A stretch of DNA of 64,000 bases, taken from Comamonas testosteroni (GTDB taxonomy: Bacteria; Pseudomonadota; Gammaproteobacteria; Burkholderiales; Burkholderiaceae_C). The stretch covers positions 186,001 to 250,000 of the forward strand of contig NZ_KZ984439.1 of the NCBI RefSeq assembly GCF_003569915.1, written 5' to 3'. A program made the position numbers and the translations under genes. Below are positions 1 to 6,829 of this stretch, in pieces. Under the pieces are notes generated by a model, which was not told where the DNA came from, ran no database searches, and was given only the letters and a program-made list of their open reading frames with translations. The first letter of the stretch is position 1. Every line of letters starts with the position of its first letter.

Positions 1-254
1 ACAGTCACCGTGTTCTCGAAAGTCTTGTTCTTGATGGTGTAGTCGTGTGCCTTCAGGCGTTGGTAGTGGCGTTCACCGACCCATTCGCGGAACTGGGTCA
101 TCTTGCCCAGCCAGCCGTAGCCAGTGCTGCTGGTGGTGCTGGGCACCATGCTGGCGAGCTGGGACCACATGGGGGCGGTCTGCTCGATACCGCTCTGAAA
201 GGCGGCACTGAAGGCCTGGTTCAGGATTGCGAGATTGGAGTGATTGACGATCAT
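1..254 (-). CDS. Mu gpT-like major head protein, N-terminal fragment (cut by window edge)
   Basis: This is the major capsid subunit of Mu-type heads, and only its first 84 residues are visible. The start MIVNHSNLAILNQAFSAAFQ, the SSTGYGWLGKM stretch and the REWVGERHYQRL and NKTFENTV motifs follow the N-terminus of Mu gpT and BcepMu gp34 closely. The ATG at 252-254 has an AGGAG ribosome site a suitable distance upstream. It lies 32 bp downstream of the cement-like gene and is co-transcribed with it and the protease/scaffold. The 3' part lies outside the window, so intactness cannot be judged. Confidence 0.88.
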   Translation of the reverse strand, partial: MIVNHSNLAILNQAFSAAFQSGIEQTAPMWSQLASMVPSTTSSTGYGWLGKMTQFREWVGERHYQRLKAHDYTIKNKTFENTVT

Positions 255-286
255 CTTGAGGTTGCTCCTAGATGCTGGTTTGGGAA

Positions 287-697
287 TCAGCGGAAATCGA
301 CCCAGACACCGTCGGCATCCACGTCGAAGACCTTGCCGGCTGGGCTGCGAGTGCCACCGCCGTCGGTCTTGGCCACGGTCTGGTCGTCGACGATGTAGCA
401 AGTGCTGCCCAGGTCGGCCAGGGTGATGGCGTCGGCCGCAGCCGAATTGCCCAACTGGTGAGGCATGCGATTCAGGCGCACACGGATCGCGCCGGCAGCG
501 CCGTTGCGGTTGTCTGCGCGGTACTCGGCAACGCCTGCGCCCTTCAGGCCCACGGCGGTGGAGCCAGGCACAGCCAGGCCCGCCGCATTGATGGCCACTA
601 GGGAGCCGTCGAAGATGACGACATTGGCGGCCACAGTGGGCTCAATCTGGGCACCGTCACGGCGCAGCGTTGCGCGGTCTTGGTTGAGAGCAGTCAT
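287..697 (-). CDS. Phage capsid cement/decoration-like protein
   Basis: This 136-residue protein lies between the protease/scaffold and the major head protein, the slot that holds a head decoration or cement protein in BcepMu-like phages (gp33 region). It is small, has no transmembrane segment and is rich in Gly, Ala, Val and Asp, as expected for a compact beta-rich capsid protein. The C-terminus carries a short acidic KVFDVDADGVWVDF stretch. Function is inferred from position and composition rather than from a motif. It should decorate or stabilise the capsid shell. An unassigned structural protein is the main alternative. Confidence 0.65.
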   Translation of the reverse strand: MTALNQDRATLRRDGAQIEPTVAANVVIFDGSLVAINAAGLAVPGSTAVGLKGAGVAEYRADNRNGAAGAIRVRLNRMPHQLGNSAAADAITLADLGSTCYIVDDQTVAKTDGGGTRSPAGKVFDVDADGVWVDFR

Positions 698-727
698 GGG
701 TCGACTTTCTGGAAATGGGTTGGGAAA

Positions 728-1891
728 TCAGGCCGCCGCTTTGCCGGCGCCGCCCTTGTATTCGTCGGCCGACATGCCCATGGCAGTGCAGACGGCCAGC
801 TCGTCCTCGGACAGCTGAGCATCACCACGGGCCAGTGCCGGGGCCTTGCCTCCGGTCTGTGTGGCAGTCAGCGCAGCAATGGGCTTGGCAGTGCCTAGGA
901 AAGCGGTGAGCTGAGCGATATTGGTTTTGCCCAGATCTCGCGCCCAGGCTTCCTGCGCGCCAGGCATCAGGCGGCCATCGGCGAGCGCGGGCTCGACCAG
1001 GTCGTTGACCTGGCGATCCAGGGACTGGGCGGTCAGTGCAGCCAACTGGGTCTGCATGCCTTCGACCACGCTGATGGGGACAAACTTGGCCGGATCGGGC
1101 GTTGTGGTGCTTGCAGAGCGCAGGCTGGTGCAGGCGGCGGTGACAGCCTCGGGCGTGGCATCGGCCGGCAGGTTCAGCGCAGTACAGGCAGCTACGGCGC
1201 GCTCTTGCAAGGGCTTGAGAGGGCCTTGTGCCGTTGCGGCGGCAATGGCGGCTTCTTCAGAGGTGGTTTCGGGCAGGCCCAGCAAGGCCAGCACGGCTTT
1301 CAGCAGAGGATTCACGGATTGCTCCTGTGGAAGGTTGGCGGGAAGAAAGGCCGCCGTTGCAGCAGCCATGAGGGAAAGGGGTTGCATCCCGTGGATGCCG
1401 GGGTCATTGGTGAGCGCACCCATGCGGACATCCAGGACCGTGCCGTCCAGCCGCGAGTACTCAAAGACGGGCGAGAAATAGAGGTATTCCTTGGCGTCGA
1501 CCGCTGCACGTGCATTGGCGGTAAGCGCGACGATGCCGAACAGGCCCTGGCCATCGATCCAGCGCAATTCCTTCAGCCAGCCTGCGGCCGGGGCTGGCTG
1601 CCCGTTCTTTTCTTTGTTGAGGGTCTGGTGCTCGTAGTCGAGAACTACGGGTTGATTGCGAGCGACATTGCGCGCAATGACTGCCTCGGCGCTAGCAGCG
1701 TCGATGCGCCAGCTGGGCACGTCCAATTCACGACCATCGCTTGGGCGGAATTCACCAGCGGGGAAAAACTGAATGAGGGTGAGCCCGTCATCTCCGGCTG
1801 CAGGAACCTGGAATGTGCACGCGGCCACTGCAAGGGCAATTGCTGCTGTGGCGGTGCGGCTGGCGGTTTGGGAGTGGGCTTTGGAAGGCAT
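728..1891 (-). CDS. Mu gpI-like prohead protease/scaffold protein
   Basis: This is the head maturation protease with a C-terminal scaffold, equivalent to Mu gpI / BcepMu gp32. The first half carries family motifs: FFPAGEFRPSDGR, the core QPVVLDYEHQT with its conserved histidine, and KEYLYFSPVFEY. The second half, from about residue 200, is Ala-rich and low-complexity, as expected for a scaffold removed during maturation. Start choice is uncertain: a GTG at 1900 is in frame, and I prefer the ATG at 1891 (387 aa). It is the first gene of a late operon reading to the left edge. Unusually, it follows the Mor activator directly, whereas in Mu its upstream neighbour is gpG, which here lies at 20.4-20.9 kb. 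Confidence 0.85.
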   Translation of the reverse strand: MPSKAHSQTASRTATAAIALAVAACTFQVPAAGDDGLTLIQFFPAGEFRPSDGRELDVPSWRIDAASAEAVIARNVARNQPVVLDYEHQTLNKEKNGQPAPAAGWLKELRWIDGQGLFGIVALTANARAAVDAKEYLYFSPVFEYSRLDGTVLDVRMGALTNDPGIHGMQPLSLMAAATAAFLPANLPQEQSVNPLLKAVLALLGLPETTSEEAAIAAATAQGPLKPLQERAVAACTALNLPADATPEAVTAACTSLRSASTTTPDPAKFVPISVVEGMQTQLAALTAQSLDRQVNDLVEPALADGRLMPGAQEAWARDLGKTNIAQLTAFLGTAKPIAALTATQTGGKAPALARGDAQLSEDELAVCTAMGMSADEYKGGAGKAAA

Positions 1892-1924
1892 GGGCCGCAC
1901 TGTCGCGCGGCGGCCCCTGGCGCA

Positions 1925-1943
1925 TGAAGTAAAGCGTTTTACT
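1925..1943 (-). promoter_or_regulatory. Late-operon dyad, copy 1 (before protease/scaffold)
   Basis: The 19-mer agtaaaacgctttacttca is read here on the minus strand, with a near-perfect dyad GTAAAACGCTTTAC. The same 19 bp occurs without mismatch at 13454-13472 on the plus strand, before the lysis operon. It lies between the Mor stop codon (1946) and the protease start. Because both late operons carry it, I infer it is the binding site of the Mor/C-type activator. If the site is centred near -43, as for Mu Mor/C, transcription would start almost at the ATG at 1891. Confidence 0.6.
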
Positions 1944-1945
1944 AA

Positions 1946-2383
1946 TTACGGCGCATCTAGGCCGGGGAGGTTCTGCTGGCGGCCAAGAAAGCGCTCGCGC
2001 TGCCAGGCGTCCACAATCTGGCGCACTCGCATAACCGTCAGGTTGTACTCGTCGGCCAGGGAAACATAGTCGCCCCGGAACTTGGCGCACATCTCGCGGT
2101 CTCGCTCGCTCAAGTGGAACACCGTGGACTTGGAGAGGTAGACATTGCGCCCCCCTTTCTCTTGTGCCAGGTGCTGCAGCTGCATGGAAGCGACACGGGC
2201 CATTTTCTGCAACACGTCCAACCATGTCCCTGTCGGCTTGGTGTCGCCGCAACGGCTATCGGCGGTGACCAGGGCTTCATACAGGCAGAAAGCCACGTCG
2301 CGCATCTCATCGGTCAAACCAATGGGGAGCTGCAGGTCGAGCACAGCGGCCTCGGCTTTTGTCATGCGGCGGCGGTTACTCAT
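1946..2383 (-). CDS. Mor-family transcriptional activator of phage late genes
   Basis: This 145-residue protein resembles the Mor/C family, dimeric DNA-binding activators that recruit host RNA polymerase to middle and late phage promoters. Visible elements are an N-terminal helical part (IGLTDEMRDVAFCLYEAL), a central segment with GGRNVYLSKSTVF, and a C-terminal helix-turn-helix (LADEYNLTVMRVRQIVDAW). The ATG at 2383 has GGAGG 9 nt upstream and is preferred over the in-frame GTG at 2389. It is the last early gene and overlaps gemA by 8 bp. It is the only Mor/C homologue visible, so it may act directly on both late operons through the 19-bp dyads. Confidence 0.87.
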   Translation of the reverse strand: MSNRRRMTKAEAAVLDLQLPIGLTDEMRDVAFCLYEALVTADSRCGDTKPTGTWLDVLQKMARVASMQLQHLAQEKGGRNVYLSKSTVFHLSERDREMCAKFRGDYVSLADEYNLTVMRVRQIVDAWQRERFLGRQQNLPGLDAP

Positions 2384-2798
2384 TGCCACGTACCTCCCAG
2401 GATTTGAGCGCCTCGATCAGCGTGTTGAGCTGCTCGCTGTTGGCAAAGCGCAGCGCTGTCACGCCAACAGTGCGCTGCACAAAGTGATCCAGGGCTTTTG
2501 CGCTGTTATCGCGCAGCTTGCCGTCGCGGTACAGCTGGTGCCACAGTGCCCAGACCTTGCGCTCGCGGGGACTGGCAGCAGCCTTGGAGCGGGAAAAAGA
2601 TCTGCGGCGTACGGGCGTGGCCACCCCGGCTTTTTCGGCCAGGCCCTGCAGGTGATCGCGCACGGCCTCACGCTGCTGCGGCGTTAGGTCTTTGCTGCTT
2701 GACTTGCCCGTGAGATTGGACAGCAGTGCGCGGTAGTCGTCATCAGAGAGCTGCAGCTTGCTCTTGAGTGTGTGGATTGCGGCAATGTTGTTGGTCAT
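2376..2798 (-). CDS. GemA-type regulatory protein (Mu gp16 family, DUF1018)
   Basis: This 140-residue protein matches the Mu gp16/GemA family in its start (IAAIHTLKSKLQLSDDDYRA), in the central KVWALWHQLYRDGKL and in the FVQRTVGV segment. In Mu, GemA affects host gene expression and DNA supercoiling; its biochemical role is poorly defined. It sits directly before mor, its usual place, and overlaps mor by a few bases and the upstream zinc-ribbon gene by 56 bp. Basic residues are concentrated in the middle (PVRRRSFSRSKAAASPRERK), suggesting nucleic-acid contact. Confidence 0.85.
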   Translation of the reverse strand: MTNNIAAIHTLKSKLQLSDDDYRALLSNLTGKSSSKDLTPQQREAVRDHLQGLAEKAGVATPVRRRSFSRSKAAASPRERKVWALWHQLYRDGKLRDNSAKALDHFVQRTVGVTALRFANSEQLNTLIEALKSWEVRGNE

Positions 2799-3021
2799 AG
2801 GAGGGAGTGAGCAGGAGATGGGCGAAAGAGTCGGAGGGGCGGATCTGCGGTGGAAGCGGGGTTTTGCGACGGGATGCTGGCGGGCGTATCAGCTCTGCGT
2901 AACAGGCTTTGCAGTAGCAGTGCAGCCCGTACTTCCCGCGCGAATCGCTGTAGAAAAACTCCAGGTCTGCGGGCCAGTCTTCGTCGCAGTGGTTGCAGTG
3001 CTTTTCCAGTTCTGACGGCAT
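2743..3021 (-). CDS. Small zinc-ribbon protein of phage early region
   Basis: This is a 92-residue protein starting MPSELEKHCNHC. It has two Cys pairs about 23 residues apart (CNHC, then CYCKAC), a typical small zinc-ribbon arrangement, and an aromatic, acidic loop between them. The C-terminal third is Pro/Arg/His-rich and overlaps the gemA start in another frame by 56 bp. I do not recognise a specific family. A role in DNA or RNA binding, or as an accessory to transcription, is possible. Longer in-frame upstream starts exist but lack the compact motif context. Confidence 0.55.
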   Translation of the reverse strand: MPSELEKHCNHCDEDWPADLEFFYSDSRGKYGLHCYCKACYAELIRPPASRRKTPLPPQIRPSDSFAHLLLTPSYDQQHCRNPHTQEQAAAL

Positions 3022-3124
3022 GTTTTGATTTCCGGGCTTTTGAGGGGCTCGCAGCCTTTGCTGCGGCATCCCCCTGAAAAAATCTTTTGGAACGTTTTGG
3101 AACGGGTTTCCGGGCCTTCTGTCG

Positions 3125-4111
3125 CTAAAACGGAGCGGCATCCGGTTCCGAATCTGCGGGAGCAGCCTTGGGGCCGGTTGTCGTCGCCTGTTTTGACAGT
3201 GAGGCGGGCAACTCGCCGAGGCCGGCGCGGCCCTCGCCGCCCAGGGCTTCGATGAGATCCGGGAGCATGCGCGACAGCTCGCCCGTGGTGATCGCCACAT
3301 CGGTGTCGAAGCCGCCGTCGTCCTGAGACTGCCCGTCCATCACCGCATCCAGCAGCGTGATGCCATGCAACTGCAGGTTGTCGGTGAGCACAAAGCTCAC
3401 GCGGTCGTCCCAGGTCATGGCCAACTTGGTCGGCAGCTTGCCGTGCTCGATGTGCTCGCGCACCTCGTCGATATCCAGGGGATGGCGTGCATAGCGCACC
3501 ACGGCCTTGGACTCGTCAGCCGCTACCAGCTCGCACTGGCGGTCAATCGAAAAGCCCGCAGGTGGCTCCTGCGTGAGCAGCCAGTGGGCCATGGCCGCCT
3601 GTGGGCTGGTCTGTGTATCGACCAGGGCCAGCGCAAAGCCTGGCAGGCCCTCAACCAGGAGCGACACGATTTCATCGGCACGGCCTTGCGCGCTGGTGTC
3701 GAGCAACAGCAAGCGGGCCTGGGGGTCGATCCAGACCCACATCGCGCCCTGTTTGGTGAACGCCATGGGCAGCAGATCCAGCTTGGCTTCGTCCTTGAGG
3801 TCGCGCTTTTCCTTCTTGCCGGGCTTGCGGCCTTCGGCTTTCTCGATGGCGTCTGCCTTTTCGTTGACTTTGCGGTTGAGCACGCTGGCAGGCAGCAGCT
3901 TTTCCTCGGTCATGAAGCGCAGCATCCACTGGCCGGCGACGGATTCGGCCAGCAGACCATGCTGTTCGCCGCGTGGGGACACCCAGCCGACCGAGCGCTC
4001 CTGGGTTGCGCCACACTCGGCAAATAGGGTCTTTTGCAGAGCAGCCTCCAGGGCCAGCAGGTCAGGCACCCAGGTGGGCGCAATGCGGTAGGTGATGGCG
4101 TTCTTGATCAT
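3125..4111 (-). CDS. rdgC: RdgC-like recombination-associated protein
   Basis: This 328-residue protein resembles RdgC, a ring-forming DNA-binding protein that restrains RecA. Diagnostic segments are MIKNAITYRIAPTW at the start, SVGWVSPRGE, MLRFMTEEKLLPASVLNRKV, and the C-terminal LAMTWDDRVSFVLTDNLQL. The extreme C-terminus is a low-complexity Ala/Pro tail. It is coupled by a 4-bp overlap to the small gene at 4108-4416 in the early operon. No Mu Gam homologue was seen among the visible early genes, so RdgC might fill a DNA-end protection or anti-recombination role; that is inference. Confidence 0.88.
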   Translation of the reverse strand: MIKNAITYRIAPTWVPDLLALEAALQKTLFAECGATQERSVGWVSPRGEQHGLLAESVAGQWMLRFMTEEKLLPASVLNRKVNEKADAIEKAEGRKPGKKEKRDLKDEAKLDLLPMAFTKQGAMWVWIDPQARLLLLDTSAQGRADEIVSLLVEGLPGFALALVDTQTSPQAAMAHWLLTQEPPAGFSIDRQCELVAADESKAVVRYARHPLDIDEVREHIEHGKLPTKLAMTWDDRVSFVLTDNLQLHGITLLDAVMDGQSQDDGGFDTDVAITTGELSRMLPDLIEALGGEGRAGLGELPASLSKQATTTGPKAAPADSEPDAAPF

Positions 4112-4416
4112 TCGATGAACTCCGATTCAGTGTCTTCTTCCAACACGTTGAACTTCACATCCGGCACGCGTGGGTGGGTGCTGCAGTGCTCACTCAGCAG
4201 GCCCAGGCCATCATGCTGATAGCCCCCGCCGTGGTGAGCCGCCATTTCAGCGGCGTACTTAAATACGTCCTCTATGCCTTCGATTTGCCAGAGACCCTTG
4301 CGAAACTCCTCCAGGTACTGTTCTTGGCTGAGGTCGCCAAAGACAGCCGGAGTCAGCTCGATCTCAATTTCCTTGGTGATGGTGACGCGCACCTTGCGCT
4401 TCATTGGTTCGCTCAT
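4108..4416 (-). CDS. Hypothetical phage early protein (102 aa)
   Basis: This is a 102-residue protein with a basic N-terminus (MSEPMKRKVRVTITKEIEIE), an acidic and helical middle and an acidic C-terminus (VLEEDTESEFIE). A His/Gly patch (AAHHGGGYQHDG) is notable and could bind metal. The ATG at 4416 overlaps the stop of the gene before it and has a GGAG site upstream. An in-frame start at 4437 is less likely. It is coupled by 4-bp overlap to rdgC downstream. I recognise no family. Confidence 0.6.
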   Translation of the reverse strand: MSEPMKRKVRVTITKEIEIELTPAVFGDLSQEQYLEEFRKGLWQIEGIEDVFKYAAEMAAHHGGGYQHDGLGLLSEHCSTHPRVPDVKFNVLEEDTESEFIE

Positions 4417-4661
4417 GCTTGCTCCCGATTGATCCAAAGGCCATGCGTGTTCTTGCCCATTTGACGCAGCACGTCTGGGGAACGCTCGGCCGTGGCGATA
4501 CGCCAGTAAGTGCTGGAGTCAGCTTCATGCAGAACCTGGGCGGCCTGCTGAATCTGTGTTGCGACCAGGTCGTTGCCCGCATCGAAGCGGACTACGGTTT
4601 TCCAGGCACCAGCCGTATTGACCTGGAGCTGGACAGGGCGGGATATTTCAGCTTTGCTCAT
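4413..4661 (-). CDS. Hypothetical phage early protein (82 aa)
   Basis: This 82-residue protein starts MSKAEISRPVQLQVNTAGAW and contains the segment STYWRIATAERSPDVLRQMG. Mu-type early regions often carry a small protein of this kind near the DUF3164 gene. It shares 4-bp stop/start overlaps with both neighbours, so translation of this block is probably coupled. There is no membrane segment and no catalytic motif. Function is unknown. Confidence 0.6.
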   Translation of the reverse strand: MSKAEISRPVQLQVNTAGAWKTVVRFDAGNDLVATQIQQAAQVLHEADSSTYWRIATAERSPDVLRQMGKNTHGLWINREQA

Positions 4662-5275
4662 ACGGCGGCCAGATCCAGGTTGATCGGGTCATAGCCGCCT
4701 TGGGCATTGCGCTCATAGAAGCGGATGTAGGGCTTGGTACTGGCCACCTTGATGCTGTCGGTGATGGCCTGCATGGCCGTCAGCCAGTCTTCGTCAGTGA
4801 TCTTGAGCTGACGCAGGCCCAGCACTCGGCCCGTATTGATCTTGCCTTCCTTGTCGGTCTGGAAGGCATGGGTAACCAGTGCCTTGATGTTGTCGTCAGC
4901 ATCCTTGGCCCAGCGAATCACGCACTGGTCGATCAACTCCTTGGCGGCCTGGAGCTGCTCGCCGAAGACCAGGTGGTCGGCCATTTGGCGCACGATCTTG
5001 AAGCCGCCGTCATAGGTGGTCAATGTCACATTGCCCTTGTCGCCACCGCTCTTGACGCCGTACTGCTCCATGCTGATGGTGACCAGCGTGGCCACGTTCT
5101 GCATGCTGCTGAGCTTGAAGTCACGCAGGCCGATACTACGCTCCTTGGCCATCACGCACAGATCACGCACGACCTGGTCGCGCAGCTTGTCGATATCGGT
5201 CACGCGGGATTCGGGCACGAGGTCGCCACGGGCGTTCTTCCAGTAGCCGGGAGGGATGGTGTTTTCAGTGGTCAT
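4658..5275 (-). CDS. DUF3164-family phage early protein
   Basis: This 205-residue soluble protein starts MTTENTIPPGYWKNARGDLV and belongs by pattern to the DUF3164 family common in Mu-like early regions. Family hallmarks are the GYWKNARGDLVPES opening, the central TLTTYDGGFKIVRQ and the KPYIRFYERNAQGGY ending. A GTG at 5284 would add three residues; the ATG at 5275 is chosen for its spacing from an AGGT element. The family's function is unknown. Its position between B and gemA suggests a role in replication or early host takeover. Confidence 0.78.
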   Translation of the reverse strand: MTTENTIPPGYWKNARGDLVPESRVTDIDKLRDQVVRDLCVMAKERSIGLRDFKLSSMQNVATLVTISMEQYGVKSGGDKGNVTLTTYDGGFKIVRQMADHLVFGEQLQAAKELIDQCVIRWAKDADDNIKALVTHAFQTDKEGKINTGRVLGLRQLKITDEDWLTAMQAITDSIKVASTKPYIRFYERNAQGGYDPINLDLAAV

Positions 5276-5287
5276 GATGGGCACCTG

Positions 5288-5554
5288 TCAGTGGGTAGTT
5301 TGAAATTGCGAGGAACCAGGGATACCTTGCAGAAGCTCTCCGGCGTATGCGGCCATGCCGATGGAGAGGTCGCCCTGAGCATCCAGGGGCAGTTGCTTGG
5401 CCACATAGCGATGCACTTCCATCGAGGCCTGCAGGACGACGCCCGTAGAAACTCGTCGCCCATGAAGGAGCGCCAGGAACTCGCGGGCCAGTGCCAGGGA
5501 TTCCAGCTCGAAGTCCTGGCGTGTCATCTCGGGTGCTGTGTGTGCTGTGTTCAT
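5288..5554 (-). CDS. Hypothetical phage early protein (88 aa)
   Basis: This 88-residue, probably helical protein contains MTRQDFELESLALAREFLAL and ASMEVHRYVAKQLPL. It lies in the leftward early operon, with only 12 bp before the DUF3164 gene. No recognisable domain, signal or membrane segment is present. Co-directionality and tight packing support a real gene; function is unknown. Confidence 0.5.
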   Translation of the reverse strand: MNTAHTAPEMTRQDFELESLALAREFLALLHGRRVSTGVVLQASMEVHRYVAKQLPLDAQGDLSIGMAAYAGELLQGIPGSSQFQTTH

Positions 5555-5568
5555 GTCCGGGTCTCCTA

Positions 5569-5802
5569 TCAGCAGCTCACGCCACGGCTCTCAACGCGCT
5601 GAAAGTCATTGGCGCCTGGGCGTGTGGGAGTGGATGCGGCGGGCTCCCAAACGGGGGCGCGCATGCGGTCATAGCGGGCGGGCTCCACCGCGCCTTCTGG
5701 GCGCTGGGGTGCAGTGGCGACCGCGCGCTTGCGTGCCTTGGAGCGGCGGCTATCGCCGGGCAGGCCGGGGTACTGGCGAGGGGTGAGGTTGAGCTTTTGC
5801 AT
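5569..5802 (-). CDS. Hypothetical basic phage early protein (77 aa)
   Basis: This 77-residue protein starts MQKLNLTPRQYPGLPGDSRR at the ATG at 5802, with GGAGGG nine bases upstream. It is strongly basic in the first half (SRRSKARKRAV), which suggests nucleic-acid binding. It directly follows the 32-residue membrane peptide: TGA of that gene and this ATG are separated by one base. An in-frame ATG at 5838 is less likely because it would overlap the peptide gene entirely. Confidence 0.5.
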   Translation of the reverse strand: MQKLNLTPRQYPGLPGDSRRSKARKRAVATAPQRPEGAVEPARYDRMRAPVWEPAASTPTRPGANDFQRVESRGVSC

Positions 5803-5803
5803 C

Positions 5804-5902
5804 TCAGTAGCCCTCCATTGCCGTAATCGAACCAGCAACTCCGAGGAAGCAGCCGATCACCAGGCCGGCCAGAAAAATCACAATTGCGATACCGATGCTC
5901 AT
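5804..5902 (-). CDS. Tiny phage membrane peptide (32 aa)
   Basis: This is a 32-codon frame too short for usual ORF cut-offs. It starts at the ATG at 5902, which overlaps the stop of the preceding gene, and has AAAGG upstream. The product is nearly one single hydrophobic helix (IGIAIVIFLAGLVIGCFLG) ending in an acidic tail, MEGY. Overlapping starts and stops with both neighbours support translation. It could be a superinfection-exclusion or membrane-targeting peptide, but nothing beyond hydrophobicity supports that. Confidence 0.5.
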   Translation of the reverse strand: MSIGIAIVIFLAGLVIGCFLGVAGSITAMEGY

Positions 5903-6483
5903 TGGTTGCCTTTCTTGCCACGCAGGGCGGCAATCTGTTCGCGGATGTGGTCAGGCATGGGAGATGCCTGGCGGTTGCGTTCTTCCACGGCCGCAAGGGC
6001 CGGGTCTTTGCCGCCGTAGGCGACCTGCAGGCCTTCGCCGATGCTCATGGGCTGGCCTCGCACCACAACGGTGTCGCGGCGGCCTGGGGCTTCTCCATCG
6101 ACTGTTCTGGCCATTCCGGCCAGCACGGTGTAGAGGTAGGTGTGGCCAGATAGCGGAGTCGTCAGCGTCCCGTCGTTGGCCTGGCGCAGCATCTGGGCGA
6201 TGGCTGCCTGCCAGTTGGCATGGGGTGCCTGCCAGTCGCGGCCCTTGTGGGTAATGCACTGGCGGGACAGATCCGGCTGCAGCTGCGCGACCAGAGCCAG
6301 TTTCTTACGCAGGGTCAGACGCTGCTTGGCGGGCGTATGCAGCTGCAGGTACTGAGCCACAGCGTCGGCCACTGGCACCGCCAGGCTGAGCAGATAGTCC
6401 AGCGCCTGGTGCTCTGCCTGTGCTGCAACAACCCTTTCCAGAGAGAAAGAGCTGCCGCAATCGGGGCAATGCATATCGCTCAT
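5899..6483 (-). CDS. Hypothetical phage early protein with N-terminal CxxC
   Basis: This 194-residue protein starts MSDMHCPDCGSSFSLERVVA at the ATG at 6483, which overlaps the stop of the upstream membrane peptide. An in-frame ATG at 6492 is also possible. One CxxC knuckle at the N-terminus resembles half of a zinc ribbon; no partner cysteine pair is visible, so dimeric metal binding is possible. The middle is helical and the C-terminus charged (VEERNRQAS, REQIAALRGKK). I do not recognise the family. It sits in the early operon between the small membrane proteins. Confidence 0.55.
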   Translation of the reverse strand: MSDMHCPDCGSSFSLERVVAAQAEHQALDYLLSLAVPVADAVAQYLQLHTPAKQRLTLRKKLALVAQLQPDLSRQCITHKGRDWQAPHANWQAAIAQMLRQANDGTLTTPLSGHTYLYTVLAGMARTVDGEAPGRRDTVVVRGQPMSIGEGLQVAYGGKDPALAAVEERNRQASPMPDHIREQIAALRGKKGNQ

Positions 6484-6647
6484 AACGGCCATGCCCCCAG
6501 GTGGTACTCGATGTAGCCCCAGGCCATGGCGCCGGCAGCGCCGATGCCGCAGAAGCAGCAGGCGATCAGCAGCAACAAGGCGAAGCGCTCAAAGCGGCTG
6601 GGAGCACATTGATGGCATTCCATTTCGATTGGGATAGAACGGCGCAT
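6480..6647 (-). CDS. Small phage membrane protein (55 aa)
   Basis: This is a 55-residue frame with a short cytoplasm-like N-terminus containing a Cys pair (MECHQC) and one strongly hydrophobic segment (FALLLLIACCFCGIGAAGAM). The ATG at 6647 overlaps the TGA of the gene before it, and its stop overlaps the next gene's ATG. These overlaps support translational coupling. Function unknown; early phage membrane proteins of this size sometimes modify superinfection. Confidence 0.55.
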   Translation of the reverse strand: MRRSIPIEMECHQCAPSRFERFALLLLIACCFCGIGAAGAMAWGYIEYHLGAWPL

Positions 6648-6817
6648 CAGGTTGGCTCCTTCTTGCAGGACTGGATGGTCTTGATGTGGATGCTGCTGGC
6701 TCGTGGCCATTTCTGGCTGGCGTAGGAGAAGGCATCCGTCATGTTGAGAAAATCCAGGATCACCACGCTGGGCTTGCGCCCAGCGCATTGGGTGACCGTG
6801 ATGCAGTAGGTGTGCAT
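6647..6817 (-). CDS. Hypothetical small phage protein (56 aa)
   Basis: This is a 56-codon frame with an excellent ribosome site (GGAGG, six bases before the ATG at 6817). It starts MHTYCITVTQCAGRKPSVV and later has SYASQKWPRASSIHIKTIQS. It lies 12 bp after the B gene stop in the early operon and ends in a TGATG overlap with the membrane-protein gene. No family is recognised. Confidence 0.5.
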   Translation of the reverse strand: MHTYCITVTQCAGRKPSVVILDFLNMTDAFSYASQKWPRASSIHIKTIQSCKKEPT

Positions 6818-6829
6818 GTCGAACCTCCA

